A DNA stretch of 64,000 nucleotides, from contig NW_027228789.1 of assembly GCF_019399895.1 (NCBI RefSeq), positions 374,501 through 438,500 of the forward strand, given 5' to 3'. The notes beneath the pieces are model-generated. The model ran no database searches. It was not told the origin of the DNA and saw nothing but the letters and a program-made list of their open reading frames with translations. Below, one piece after another: positions 52,521-63,421 of this stretch (its first letter is position 1; each line of letters starts with the position of its first letter). The translations under genes and the position numbers were made by a program. The DNA is from Cardiocondyla obscurior (lineage: Eukaryota > Arthropoda > Insecta > Hymenoptera > Formicidae).

Positions 52521-52944
52521 AAAATTAATTAATTCTTCGTGCAAATGAGTGAGACGCACGAATTCAAAAAGAGTCAGCATTATTGCACTGTTATAATACA
52601 TGTAACAAATTACAACATAAAATAAAACATTAAAACAAATACATTTTATTTTTCCGCGCGGCATTTCAAAAATTCTTACAATCAAGTTCAATGCACACAT
52701 GATCAGCATGTATTTGCTTGCACAAAAAGCTTCTGCGTAACCTCCAATAGCGTAGCAAACGGTGAAGTGACAGAAAATTTAACCTGAAAAGGAGTCAACT
52801 TTGACGCGGAATATCTCGGACCACAAACAAGTCCGACCAAAAAAACAAACAGTTTTGTCAAAGTTGAATAAAACCGCGTCGAATGGGACTAAAATCATCG
52901 AAATCAAAGGTGAGGACCGTATTCTTAACATTTACCGAAATTTT

Positions 52945-53136
52945 AATGATAATTATATTTATGTTTATGTTTTTGTTCATGTTAATGTTAATCTTAATTT
53001 AATTTAATGTTAATTAAATTTAATTTACAAATGTCAATGTTAATGTTATTTTATTTGTTAATAAAATGTCTGATATTAAAAAGTTTTAAGAAAGATTTTT
53101 AAAAAGATTTTTTTAAAAAAGAATTTTTTTTATATA
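52945..53136. other. AT-rich, poly-TTAATG spacer
   Basis: Imperfect GTTAATGTTAAT repeats. Belongs to the Harbinger element. No gene. Confidence 0.5.
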
Positions 53137-53328
53137 TTACATGTATTTTAATATTATTTGTAAAATAATATTTATAACATAGGTTATAAATTTATCTGGT
53201 TGATCCAGTTTTTCAGAAATAACTTTCCACACTTTATCTTTGTATTGTCCGTCGAGATATTTCGGGTGGGAAAGATCGTATAGCACCTCATGCTCTCTAA
53301 CTAATTCAATTAGTTTTTCGTTATCCAT
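53137..53328 (-). CDS. Harbinger MADF-domain DNA-binding protein, first exon
   Basis: From the Met at 53328 the frame gives MDNEKLIELVREHEVLYDLS, then DGQYKDKVWKVISEKLDQPD, a MADF (Myb/SANT-like) domain. In Harbinger elements this second protein binds DNA and carries the nuclease to the element ends. The domain is cut short after about 45 residues, where an intron or truncation follows. The ORF upstream (to 53433) does not look like MADF. It is convergent with the nuclease; Merlin now separates them. Confidence 0.7.
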   Translation of the reverse strand: MDNEKLIELVREHEVLYDLSHPKYLDGQYKDKVWKVISEKLDQPDKFITYVINIILQIILKYM

Positions 53329-53439
53329 ATTATCAAAATATATGAACAGATTATTTGAACGTTGAAGATAAAATTGACATTCAAACACGAACGCTGTGCG
53401 GTCGCACATTAATACATGACCGCGCATGTCCATTCTGGT

Positions 53440-53677
53440 TTGTTATCAATGTTTAAATAATTATATTAATTTTTATATTAATTTTAATTTTTATTTTTAT
53501 AGAATGCTTGGTATACTTATAAGTGACGGATTCGAACACTTAAAACGTCATGGACGGTACGGATCGGAAAAGTGTAAACGCTTACATTTAATTATATAGA
53601 ACCGATTTAGCATCCGTGCACTGACGTGGACGGAACAGATACGGACCTGAGACGGATCGGAGCTGTGTAAATGGACC
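53440..53677. other. Harbinger right terminal region
   Basis: Contains repeated GGACGGTACGGATCGGA / GGACGGAACAGATACGG motifs (transposase binding sites probably) and ends ATGGACC before TTTAA. Confidence 0.55.
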
Positions 53678-53682
53678 TTTAA

Positions 53683-54994
53683 TTAGAAAAAAAAGTGCAG
53701 CGGAAGTGCATCAAATAATTGTGGAAGTATATGGGGACAATGCTCCAACTGAAAAATCATGTAGATAATGGTTTTGACGGTTCAAGAATGGGGATTTTAG
53801 CGTTGAAAACAAGCCTCGCTCTGGACAGCCAAAAAAATTTGAAAATGACGAATTGGAGATTTGACTCGATCAAGATCGTAGTCAAACTCAAAAGGAGCTT
53901 GCAGAATCATTGGGAGTAACTCTGCAAGCAGTATCCGTACGACTAAAATCTATGAGACTGATTCAGAAGCAAGGCAATTGGGTGCCTCATAAATTGAATC
54001 CGAGTGATGTCGAAAGGCGATTATTTACTTGCGAGCAGTTGATCCAAAGACAACGAAGAAAAAGATTTTTACATCGGATTGTGACTGTAAATGAGGAGTG
54101 GATATTCCATTATAACCCTAAGAGGAAAAAATTCTATGCTATGTCCGATCAATTGTTGCCATCGACTTCAACATCAACACCAAAGCCGAATACTCATGGT
54201 TCAAAAGTCATGCTGTGTGTCTGGTGGGATCAAAGGGGTATTGTATACTATGAGCTGCTACAACCTGGCGATTTCATTACGGGCGATTGATATAGACTAC
54301 AATTAATTCGTTTGAGCCGTGCACTACGAGAAAAACTGCCGGAATATGAGCAACGACATAACAAGATTATTTTCTGCATGACAACGTTCGGCCTCATGTC
54401 GCAAAAAGTGTAAAAAGATATAAAAAACGCTCAAGTGGAATATTTTATCACACTCGCCGTATTCTCCGGACATCGCTCCTTCTGATTGCTGGTTGTTTCG
54501 AAAGATGCAACACGATTTGGCTGGCCACCGATTTACTTCTTTTGAAGAAATTAAAAATTGGCTCTTAACTTGGATTGCCTCAAAAGAAGAGACATTTTAT
54601 TACGATGGGATTCAAAAATTCCCTGAGAGATGGGAAAAAGTAATATCCAATGATGGGCAATACTTTGATTAATTTTGAAAATTCTGAAATAAATGCATTT
54701 TTACCACAAAAAAATGGACCGAACTAATTTGTACTCTAATATTTTTTGATGTTCTACAACATATCCAAAATTCATCAAAATAAGTGAGGGACAATTGTGT
54801 CTGTTCTCTTGTAAGTTTTTACTTAATTTGAAAATAGTTGTAACGATAACATTTTTAACGCTTTTGTGAATGGCTTGGATTTTGCTCGTAAAACAACAAA
54901 TTTTCTCAATTGTAAACAAGTAATTTTCATGTAAAAATACATGGATTTTTTCAGCGTATATTTGTTACATCTGCACGGACTTTCCGACCTAATA
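53683..54994 (+). pseudogene. mariner transposase relic, interrupted by Harbinger at its 5' end
   Basis: The trace starts directly after the Harbinger end: KKSAAEVHQIIVEVYGDNAP (HTH region), KPRSGQPKKFENDELEI, then the open part 53910-54290 with LGVTLQAVSVRLKSMRLIQK, GNWVPHKLN, HRIVTVNEEWIFHYNPKRKK (first D replaced by N; usually GDE), VMLCVWWDQRGIVYYELLQP, and frameshifted HDNVRPHVA near 54380 and YSPDIAPSDCWLFRKM near 54455-54500. The 3' end CGGACTTTCCGACCTAATA at 54976-54994 is a mariner terminal repeat. Inactive. Confidence 0.85.
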
Positions 54995-55270
54995 GATCCA
55001 TCATTTTTAATTTTTTTAAACGGACTTTAGAAACGTTATCAGCAACTTTAATAATTCTTAGTTACTTGATTTCGCAATTATTAAAAAAAAATTTATAAAA
55101 CAGTCGAACATCCCTAAAATCGGTAAAAGTGATTTCTTTTCTTCCAACAGTTTTTGGACCAATATAACATAACACGTGGTTAATAATTTTTCATGTATTA
55201 CTTGTATGCCGAGTTTCAGGAAAATTGTTGTGTGACACTTCTTTAGTGTTACTTGTTGGTGTTAGCGGTA
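54995..55270. other. No gene; AT-rich
   Basis: No recognised feature. Confidence 0.4.
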
Positions 55271-55494
55271 TGTTGTATCCCAAGCTCCTGGTAACAGAAA
55301 ACTTGAGATAAACCAACAAATTCTTACACGCGCGAAACAAATAGCAAATTCGGCAGAAACGCGCCGATCAAGGTAACCTGGCGTTTCCGGCCGGGACGAT
55401 TCTCGAACCATCGCGGTTGCCACCCGCGAATTGCTGAGTGCTATGATTTTTACATAGCAACAGCCGGATATTTTAGCGGGCAACCGCGAGTAGT
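55271..55494 (-). mobile_element. LTR-A fragment, minus strand
   Basis: The reverse complement matches 6680-6889: GCTGTTGCTATG, AATCATAGCACTCAGCA, TTCGCGGGTGGCAACCGCGA, GTTACCTTGATCGGCG, and ends GGGATACAACA. The first half is lost at a MITE starting CAGAGTGTCCCG at 55499. Confidence 0.75.
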
Positions 55495-55498
55495 TATA

Positions 55499-56250
55499 CA
55501 GAGTGTCCCGTCTTATTTGTACACCACCGTGGATTTAAAAAGATATCTAAAATATAATTACAAAAGTTTTATACCGATTTGGTCAATTCGCGATATTAAC
55601 ATTAATAATAATATTTTTTACCTAGCGAATAGGGCGCGCTCTTAGAAGTGATCCACGCTTAGCAGCATAGACTCTGCCTTAGTATTTTCGTCGCTTAGCG
55701 ATTGGTCGACTGGTAGACCTATGGTCCGCCGATCCCCCCGCGGCGAGCCGAGCGAAGGTAGGAGACGCGGGTAGGTGATCCCCCCGCGGACTTAGCTGCG
55801 AAACGACAGCAGGTGTGCCGCCGTTATACTTTGCGCTGTGTTAGATTAAAAATGTTTGGGGCGTACCGCGCCCCGAGTCCCCGCCGGACAGTGTTGTGTT
55901 CGGCATCCGGCCGATATTGTGGCCGGAACGGTGCATAGCCGGGTGCACCGTTACAGTGTAAAGATGAGTTGATGTTTCTGAGTGTCTAAAGAAAAGATGA
56001 TTGTATTGAGTTGGTCCAAAAAATTCTGCGAAAGTATTCAAAAGAATTGCCAAAGTCTTCGTAATTAAAAATTACTACTAATAATATAATGTGCACACAC
56101 GTGTTCATTCTTAGAGCACTAACGTACAAGTGCCGGTACCAAAACCGGTCACGAGCAAGCCAGAAATCGGAAACGCGACTAATCGATTATTAATTAATTA
56201 GTAATTGCTCGGCACTTCCGTGCGTTCGTAATGTACTGCCGCTGGTAGAC
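55499..56250. repeat. MITE left arm, then repeat R4 copy 2
   Basis: CAGAGTGTCCCGTCTTATTT to about 55690 is a Tc1/mariner MITE arm without its partner. 55790-55905 (GGACTTAGCTGCGAAACG...GTTCGGCATCC) resembles 24125-24245. The rest has no recognised gene. Confidence 0.45.
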
Positions 56251-56475
56251 GCATTTTGAGCACATTTTACAACAGTATTATTATACAAAATAACTTATGA
56301 AAAGTAAAACATCTGAATATCTGTGTTAAATTTAACAATACATAATATGGCTACATCGGAATTATTTTAAAAAGTTTTGAAGATTGCTTGTTGCCATTAT
56401 ATTATTTTGTGCCATATTTTTGGTATTTTTAAAGTCATCAATGAATTTTAATTATATTTTTTATTTTGTATAATT
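56251..56475. other. No gene; AT-rich
   Basis: No recognised feature. Confidence 0.4.
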
Positions 56476-57410
56476 TGTAACGTGAGGAGTTTCGTAATCC
56501 TTGATTTCGATGGCGCTAGGTTGGAGCGCACATCTTACTGATCGGCTGATGTAACTTTTCGGACGGCGCGTGGAGATATCTCAACCAACGATAGGCATTG
56601 CTCGGTCATTTTCGTCCCAATAAGTAGCACGTGAGATTTCGAGAGCGATGACATAAACGGTTATGAGTGCGTTCAAAGTAAATGCCGAGGTAATTGGACG
56701 AGAAGTTTGTGAGAGAACTTAGCAAGCGAGGTAAGCGAGCTGCTCATCGAGGGACGACAAATGAACGACTCGCATGATACCATTGCCGTATTGGTAAGGC
56801 GTATTGAGGTTGGAGCACCTGCGTGTACCTTGTGGCAAGACTTCCAAGGGAACATTTTCACAAAGGTTTTTCTACTAGTGAACGCCGTTTCCGCTCTTCA
56901 CGCTTTCCACAGTTTTAAGTACCGGGCGAAGACCAGAAGGCAGCAAGAAAGACCACGTCGTGGTGTGCATGAATACTTGCCAGCAAAATGGTCGCATACG
57001 CCGTGGGAAGAATAAGACATTGTGCACGTGAGAAGTGCGAAACAGACTCGTATAGACAGTCCGAAAGTACAGTATGCGACTTTAAGCACAAACATTTTTG
57101 TGCGGCCCTGCGTTAGATTTAGTTTTGCGCGTGCTTGCATATTTTTAGTTCCGACCTATCTTGCGTTAGGTTTAGTTTTGCGTGCGCTCGCGTACATTCT
57201 GCTCCGATATATTTTGCGTTCGATTTAATTTCGTGTATCCTTGCGTGAAGTCTAATTTAGATTTTTGTGTTGACATTACACTATTTGTTTGAAAGTAGAC
57301 GAATTCGGGCTGAGTTCAACTGCCCGACGATTGTGGGATTATCCACACCTAAAATATATTAACTTGTTAAATAAAAAATTTTGTTTTTAAAAGATTTGTG
57401 AGATATTACA
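56476..57410 (+). mobile_element. Probable solo LTR, 935 bp, with 53-bp tandem repeats
   Basis: TGTAACGTGAGGAG start and GTGAGATATTACA end; AATAAAAAATTTTG 30-40 bases before the end as polyadenylation signal. Three imperfect 53-bp units start at about 57110, 57164 and 57217 (GCGTTAGATTTAGTTTTGCG). No flanking duplication found, so boundaries are only moderately sure. The short ORFs inside are not called. Confidence 0.5.
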
Positions 57411-58491
57411 TTTATAGCCTCTGCACAAATTGTAACCAATATCTAACGAGTTTAATTATGTAACATAATGTGACGTTCAAATGATCTTCAACCCATAAGA
57501 ATGAAATAAAATTAATTCAGCGTGTAAGATTTATTTGCTTCATTTTTCTTACACTAAATGTTCAAACTTATTCTCATAAGCTGTAATACATTTATTTAGT
57601 CGTAAATAATAAAACGTATTGCTCTGTACTTTATTTTCTAGGAAATTAACGCATAGCTCTATAACGTTAGCGATTTTTGCATCGGCATGAACCTGGAATT
57701 AGCTCACCGGAAACAGGGTTGAGAAAACACTAAGACACAAATTTAGATAACAAAGTGTAATTTATTTTATCTTTTTTGGATATTTACAATGTGTGTGTAT
57801 GAGTGTATGGGAAAGAAGAGTCGCAGGGAACCGCCGCTAACGACATGTGTTATTGGATTGTTTTTTGTTAATATACTTAAGCCCGGTGTGCCGAGTGTCA
57901 GAACTCACGAGTTGCTTTTTACAATTGCCCCGTATAAGTTGAGCGTAGATACTCGCGGTCGTGATCTGATGTTGCGGATGCCTCTTTTGGCCGAACGCTA
58001 TTATTCGCTGTTGCGTCTTGGTTAACAGAAACGCCTTTTGGGCAGAGCGATGTTACTTGCGATTCAAAGGCAGTTTGTTAAAATGTCTCTTAGGCTGAGC
58101 ACTTTACTTGCGATTGTAATCTAATTATCGGTTGACGATCTTTAGTCGGAAAGCAGTTGAATGGAGACCGAAACTGGCTAAAGTCGCTTGAGTAGGGCAG
58201 TATAGTAACAAGCGATTTGAGAGGAGTAGAAGTGCGGTTCAAACTGCGCTGCTACTACTGCGATGCAAACGGAGCTGTTAGAACTGTATTCAGCAATGCA
58301 AAAGAGATTTGCGAGGTGTCGGGCAAAGCGATTAAAACTGCACTGCTGCCGACAGCGTCGTTCTCTGTTTTCAAAAGTGCTTCAATGTCAATAGCCGGGC
58401 CGATTTGTGCCACAGAAAGTAATGACGAGAAATTTGAACCTGAGTGGCCGTCTAGCAAAGTTCGGTTTTCCGAGGGTGCCTGAAGAACGAC
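57411..58491. other. No gene recognised; possible LTR remnants
   Basis: AT-rich to 57660, then mixed. Frames at 57789-58025 and 58217-58483 are open for 78 and 88 codons but show no domain. A possible old LTR region (ACAAAGTGTAATTTATTTTA). Confidence 0.35.
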
Positions 58492-58824
58492 TGTTAGGAT
58501 GCGATAGCAAGAATAAGATATTATAAATATTAAATTACACTAAGTGACATAAGCCGTTCCTAAGAAGAATCGTGCGTCATTAAGCTTTGTCAGCTTCCAT
58601 TAAGTTCTTTGAAAGAACAATAGATTTGCGCACGACTTGTGCACACGACTTTTGCACACGAGCTCATGAGTGGGCACCCACGCATTACTGACACCCCGAG
58701 AGAACGTTCATTCTCATCCGTACTCTCCCTGTAATAGCATAGTGAGAATCCGAGTAGAAAAATAAATAGACATAGTTATCTTTTGATTCATTCTGTCCTT
58801 ATTTGAAAACATACAAACCTAACA
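58492..58824 (+). repeat. Gypsy 5' LTR, 333 bp
   Basis: TGTTAGGATGCGATAG...AAACCTAACA; TG...CA ends, inverted TGTTAGG/CCTAACA. It differs from the LTR at 63089-63421 at two positions only (A/G at about 58509; A/G at about 58680). Followed by ATTGGCGACGAGGATGGG, the likely primer-binding site. Left flank CGAC; the right-hand duplicate lies outside the window. Confidence 0.95.
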
Positions 58825-58949
58825 ATTGGCGACGAGGATGGGATGCGGTGCTAATTACAAATTCTAGAAGAAGTTTGAAGAACGAACATTCCAGTCAAGC
58901 ATTTGTTTACACATACAAGTGATTACACACAAATTGGTGAATCGTTAAG

Positions 58950-61900
58950 ATGTCGAAGACTTTGGATTCAAAAGAAGCAGTGTCACGCCCAGCCTCCCCG
59001 GCGGTACCGGGAAGTTCAAGGACACCGGCGGTACAAGCCGGAGTAGTCCCCAATTCACTAACCATTGAAGCTTTTGACCCGGAAAAGACATCGTGGTGTC
59101 GATGGTTACAACGACTACAAGGGGCCTTCTTGATTTTTAATATTCGCGAGGACGGGAGAGTACCATACCTCTTACATTATGTGGGGTCCTCGGCTTTTGA
59201 TATTCTCTGCGATCGTTTGGATCCAGAGGATCCTTTTCAACAACGGTTTGAAAGATTGACAAGTCTTTTAGAAAATTTTTACGAGCCTCCGCCTTTGGAA
59301 ATAGCGGAGAATTTCCGTTTTCATCAACGCCGCCAGGAAAACGGAGAAAATGTGCAGCAGTTTGCATCCGCGCTGCACAAATTAAGTATACATTGCAAAT
59401 TTGGGGATTATCTGAAAACGGCATTAAGAAATCAACTGGTGTTCGGATTGGCCAGCAAGAAAATTCAAACCCGACTATTGGAAAAAAAGGACTTAACATA
59501 CGAAGAAGCCCTCAAGGTGGCCACCACAATGGAATTATCAGAAAAAGGATCATCTTCGCTCCAAGTGGCACATACGGGGGCGCCTGTTCAGGTGGATACG
59601 GTGCTGACAGGAAAAAGGAACCCGCGGCGACAGCAGACTTCGTTCACTAAGGCAACACTTAAGGGGAAACCAACCCAGGGACGTACCAATAATTTTAATT
59701 CTAGTCCTACTCCGCGTTATCAAACTTTTAATTCGCGTGCGCAGACAGGTAATTTTAAATTTAAGAGGGAACCTCTCTCTAAAACCGTTACATGTTACAG
59801 ATGCGGCAAAGGCCACTTGGCCTCACAATGCGATTTGGATAGGAATCTTAAATGTTTGGGCTGTGGCGAAAAAGGGCATTTGAGAAAGGTGTGCTTCAAA
59901 TCCAGGGAGCAGGCAAATCAACTGGAGGATATTTTACATTTAGAACATCCCCAATTTCGAGACAAATTTTTCTGCGCATTGGAAATTAACAACAAACCTG
60001 TCAGCTTTGAAGTGGATAGCGGTTCGGCCGTCACTATCATGAATAAAAACGATGCGAGTCGTTTGTTTCCAGGTTCGATCATAAATCATACCGATCTGAA
60101 TTTACTTGCGTTTTGTAAAACTATTATTAAGGTAGTAGGATATATTACCGTTAAAGTTAAACATACAAATATGTTGCGCGTACTAAACATTTATTTAACT
60201 ATTATTAAAAGGAAACCGTTATTAGGCAGGGAGTGGATTCGCCAACTATTCAGTTGTGTAGATTTTCCAAAGATTTTATCTTGTGATGCAATGGATAATA
60301 TTACAACCGGCAGTTCCAAAAACTTGAGCTTACAAAATATTTTACATAAATACCAGGAAGTTCGTTCGAATGACTGGTCAAAAATTGCGGGAGTACAAGC
60401 TAAATTACATTTAATTCCGAATCCAAAACCAGTATTCTTAAAAGCTCGATCCGTGCCATTCAAAATTAAAGAACTTCTTGAGAAAGAACTAGATGAGTTA
60501 CTCCAAGCCGGGGTGCTGGAGAAAACTGAAACTTCGGAATGGGCTACACCTATTGTGCCGATCTTAAAACCCAACGGCTGTTTACGAATATGCGGCGATT
60601 ATAAAGCTACATTAAATACACAACTGAAAGTGGATGAACACCCCCTTTCTAACATTAATGAAATTTTTACCCGATTAGCGGGTGGTTCCAAATTTTCAAA
60701 AATTGACTTACGTCAGGCCTATCTACAATTAGAAGTTGATGCCGAAAGTAGTAAATTGCTTACACTTAACACACATAAATGCCTATACAAAGTAAACCGT
60801 TTAATGTACGGAATCGCTTCGGCCCCGGCCATATGGCAAAGAACTATCGAAAATATATTACAAGACATTCCCGGTACCGCGGTTTTTCTAGATGATATCG
60901 TAATTACAGGTGAAAACGAACAAGTACACTTACAAAGACTACAATCTGTTATGCAAAAATTACATTCACACAACATAAGAATTAATATGGACAAATCCAA
61001 ATTTTTAATGAATGAAATTCAGTATTGCGGATTTACTTTGCGAAAAGAAGGTATAATTAAACAAAAATCAAAAATGGAAGCTATTAAAGACATGCCGCAT
61101 CCACGAAACCCCCAGGAACTTAGGGCTTTTCTGGGAATGATTAATTATTACGGTAGATTTATCCCAAATTTAAGTACAATTCTTTATCCATTAAATACCT
61201 TGCTTCATTTAAATTCAAAATTTGTATGGACAAATAAGCAAGAACAGGCATTTCTCCAAGCTAAAAAGGCATTTTTAAGCAATAAAATTCTTGCACATTA
61301 CAATCCAAAACTCCCTTTAATACTAGCCACAGATGCCAGTCCGTACGGCGTCGGAGCAGTTCTATCTCAGTTGCACCCTGATGGAACCGAAAAAGTAATA
61401 CAATACGCCTCGCAAACTCTCACCAAAACACAACAAAACTATTCACAAATTGATAAAGAAGCTTACAGCATAATTTTTGGTATTAAAAAGTTCCATCAAT
61501 ACTTATTCGGAAATCACTTTACATTACTTACAGATCACAAGCCCCTAATACAAATTTTTGCCCCGAATAAAAGTTTACCTGTATACAGTGCAATGAGAAT
61601 GCAACATTACGCAATTTTCTTACAAGGATTCCAATACAAAATTAAATACAGAAAATCAACTGAACATAGCAATGCGGATTGCCTCTCAAGATTACCGGTA
61701 TCTAATAATAATACAATCATGGATGTGGTAGAAGCCTATCAATTAGAAGAATTACAAGATTTTCCAATCAATGCATCAATAATTGAAAAAGAAACAAAAC
61801 GCGATCCTGAATTAATACATTTAGTACATGCCTTGCAATCCGGAAAACAAGTACAAAATAAAGAGAGATTTAATCTAAATCAAGAAGAATTTACAATCCA

Positions 61901-63068
61901 AAATAATATACTTTTTAGAGGCTTTCGCGTTGTTATACCGAAATCATTACAATCAAAAATTCTAAATCAATTACACACCGGACATTTTGGTATAAATAAA
62001 ATGAAAGCTATTGCCCGTAGTTTTTGCTGGTGGTCCGGTATTGATACAGATATACAAAAATTAGTTTACAACTGTGCTGCCTGTAATGCAACAAGAAATA
62101 ATCCACCAAAAATTGAAAAACATATATGGGAACCAGCATCTGCTCCAATGCACCGAATACATGCGGACTTTGCGGGACCATTCTTAGGAAAATGGTTCTT
62201 AGTAATTATAGATGCATATTCGAAATGGCCAGAAGTTAAAATAATGAAAAATATTACAGCAAAATCTACAATTACAGAATTCAAAAATTTCTTTGCATCT
62301 TTTGGTTTTCCAAAAATTATAGTTACAGATAATGGCACAAATTTTGTATCTGAGGAATTTCAAAGATTTCTCAAACTTCATGGCATTACACATAAACGCA
62401 CTTCACCATACAATCCCGCTACTAATGGTCAAGCCGAGCGTTTTATTCAAACTCTCAAAAATGCGTTAAAGCGTGCAAATGCTACTGAAACAAATGTAAA
62501 CTCTAATCTAAAAAAATTTTTGTTACATTATCGAGCGGCTCCTCACGCGAGCACAAATGTATCTCCGGCGGAATTATTTTTAGGTCATAAAATTCGCACT
62601 AAATTAGATTTAATCTTTCCTTCACAAAAGGAAGAGGCTACGGCAAATTTTGCGATAAAAGTTAAGCAATTACGATTAGGCCAGCGAGTAGCGTGTAGAA
62701 ATTATATAGGAAATGTTAAATGGAAATACGGATACGTTAAGAAAGTGATTGGTAAACTACACTATGAAATTACGCTTGATGATGATCGAATTTGGAAACG
62801 TCATATTAACCAACTGCGCGCTATCGGAGCTTATACACCGGCATCCGATGGTCATGAAAGCTACGGACCCGTCGAAGATATTTTACAAGATCAAAATCCC
62901 CCTATTCTTTATAATTCTCCAAAAAGTTTCTCAAGATCACCTACAAAACCCCCATCGCCACACCGCCCAGAACAAATTGTAAAAAGTCCACAAATTACAC
63001 CGGATATACGACGATCCTCTAGAAAACGGCAGCCGCCTTCTCGTTTCGGTGAAACATTACAATATTGA
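58950..63068 (+). CDS. Ty3/Gypsy gag-pol polyprotein, 1372 aa, intact
   Basis: One uninterrupted frame. Gag core about residues 40-200; two CCHC knuckles CYRCGKGHLASQC (282-294) and CLGCGEKGHLRKVC (302-315); protease with VDSGSA (D356); RT with LRICGDYKATLN (545-556) and FLDDIVITG (646-654); RNase H with ATDASPYGVG (D794), DKEAYS (E837) and TDHKP (D862); integrase zinc domain HTGH and CAAC (1009-1045); DDE core D1073 (HADFAGPF), D1127 (TDNGTNF) and E1163 (GQAERF), with the canonical 35 residues between the last two; C-terminal domain to 1372. Gag and Pol share one frame without a shift. No env or chromodomain. Resembles the Mag-like clade often named K02A2.6-like. Start chosen at the first ATG behind leader. 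It looks able to code for a working polyprotein, unlike all other elements here. Confidence 0.95.
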   Translation: MSKTLDSKEAVSRPASPAVPGSSRTPAVQAGVVPNSLTIEAFDPEKTSWCRWLQRLQGAFLIFNIREDGRVPYLLHYVGSSAFDILCDRLDPEDPFQQRFERLTSLLENFYEPPPLEIAENFRFHQRRQENGENVQQFASALHKLSIHCKFGDYLKTALRNQLVFGLASKKIQTRLLEKKDLTYEEALKVATTMELSEKGSSSLQVAHTGAPVQVDTVLTGKRNPRRQQTSFTKATLKGKPTQGRTNNFNSSPTPRYQTFNSRAQTGNFKFKREPLSKTVTCYRCGKGHLASQCDLDRNLKCLGCGEKGHLRKVCFKSREQANQLEDILHLEHPQFRDKFFCALEINNKPVSFEVDSGSAVTIMNKNDASRLFPGSIINHTDLNLLAFCKTIIKVVGYITVKVKHTNMLRVLNIYLTIIKRKPLLGREWIRQLFSCVDFPKILSCDAMDNITTGSSKNLSLQNILHKYQEVRSNDWSKIAGVQAKLHLIPNPKPVFLKARSVPFKIKELLEKELDELLQAGVLEKTETSEWATPIVPILKPNGCLRICGDYKATLNTQLKVDEHPLSNINEIFTRLAGGSKFSKIDLRQAYLQLEVDAESSKLLTLNTHKCLYKVNRLMYGIASAPAIWQRTIENILQDIPGTAVFLDDIVITGENEQVHLQRLQSVMQKLHSHNIRINMDKSKFLMNEIQYCGFTLRKEGIIKQKSKMEAIKDMPHPRNPQELRAFLGMINYYGRFIPNLSTILYPLNTLLHLNSKFVWTNKQEQAFLQAKKAFLSNKILAHYNPKLPLILATDASPYGVGAVLSQLHPDGTEKVIQYASQTLTKTQQNYSQIDKEAYSIIFGIKKFHQYLFGNHFTLLTDHKPLIQIFAPNKSLPVYSAMRMQHYAIFLQGFQYKIKYRKSTEHSNADCLSRLPVSNNNTIMDVVEAYQLEELQDFPINASIIEKETKRDPELIHLVHALQSGKQVQNKERFNLNQEEFTIQNNILFRGFRVVIPKSLQSKILNQLHTGHFGINKMKAIARSFCWWSGIDTDIQKLVYNCAACNATRNNPPKIEKHIWEPASAPMHRIHADFAGPFLGKWFLVIIDAYSKWPEVKIMKNITAKSTITEFKNFFASFGFPKIIVTDNGTNFVSEEFQRFLKLHGITHKRTSPYNPATNGQAERFIQTLKNALKRANATETNVNSNLKKFLLHYRAAPHASTNVSPAELFLGHKIRTKLDLIFPSQKEEATANFAIKVKQLRLGQRVACRNYIGNVKWKYGYVKKVIGKLHYEITLDDDRIWKRHINQLRAIGAYTPASDGHESYGPVEDILQDQNPPILYNSPKSFSRSPTKPPSPHRPEQIVKSPQITPDIRRSSRKRQPPSRFGETLQY

Positions 63069-63088
63069 TTTTTTTTTACAAGGGAAGG

Positions 63089-63421
63089 TGTTAGGATGCG
63101 ATAGCGAGAATAAGATATTATAAATATTAAATTACACTAAGTGACATAAGCCGTTCCTAAGAAGAATCGTGCGTCATTAAGCTTTGTCAGCTTCCATTAA
63201 GTTCTTTGAAAGAACAATAGATTTGCGCACGACTTGTGCACACGACTTTTGCACACGAGCTCATGAGTGGGCACCCGCGCATTACTGACACCCCGAGAGA
63301 ACGTTCATTCTCATCCGTACTCTCCCTGTAATAGCATAGTGAGAATCCGAGTAGAAAAATAAATAGACATAGTTATCTTTTGATTCATTCTGTCCTTATT
63401 TGAAAACATACAAACCTAACA
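63089..63421 (+). repeat. Gypsy LTR, shared by two elements, 333 bp
   Basis: Preceded by the polypurine tract ACAAGGGAAGG (63078-63088). Same ends as the 5' LTR. The sequence behind it is not flanking DNA but the leader and gag of a second copy, so this LTR is 3' LTR of one and 5' LTR of the next element. Confidence 0.95.

Larger units (their letters stand above)
50818..52936 (-). mobile_element. Merlin DNA transposon, 2119 bp, with 8-bp duplication
   Basis: Ends GGTAAATGTTAAGAATACGG and its complement; flanked by GAAATTTT at 50810-50817 and 52937-52944, the 8-bp duplication typical of Merlin/IS1016. About 240 bp of outer inverted repeat (50818-51050 and 52695-52936) with GGTGAGGACC and TTTGACGCGGAATATCTCGG. 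Inside is a transposase on the minus strand in three exons. The left arm also holds an inverted duplicate of the first exon (51300-51440) and a tandemly duplicated hairpin (51041-51288). Confidence 0.9.
49861..53677. mobile_element. PIF-Harbinger element, left end lost, split by Merlin
   Basis: The right end reads, on the minus strand, GGTCCATTTACACAGCTCCG, typical of Harbinger ends, followed by TTTAA (TTA/TAA target). It encodes a nuclease on plus (49913-50805) and a MADF protein on minus (53137-53328), the two-gene plan of Harbinger. The left end is replaced by the MITE. The Merlin element (50818-52936) is inserted just behind the nuclease stop. Confidence 0.75.

Noticed and set aside
59137..62393. 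Minus-strand ORFs of 60-127 codons opposite gag-pol
   Set aside because: Antisense shadows of an intact conserved polyprotein.
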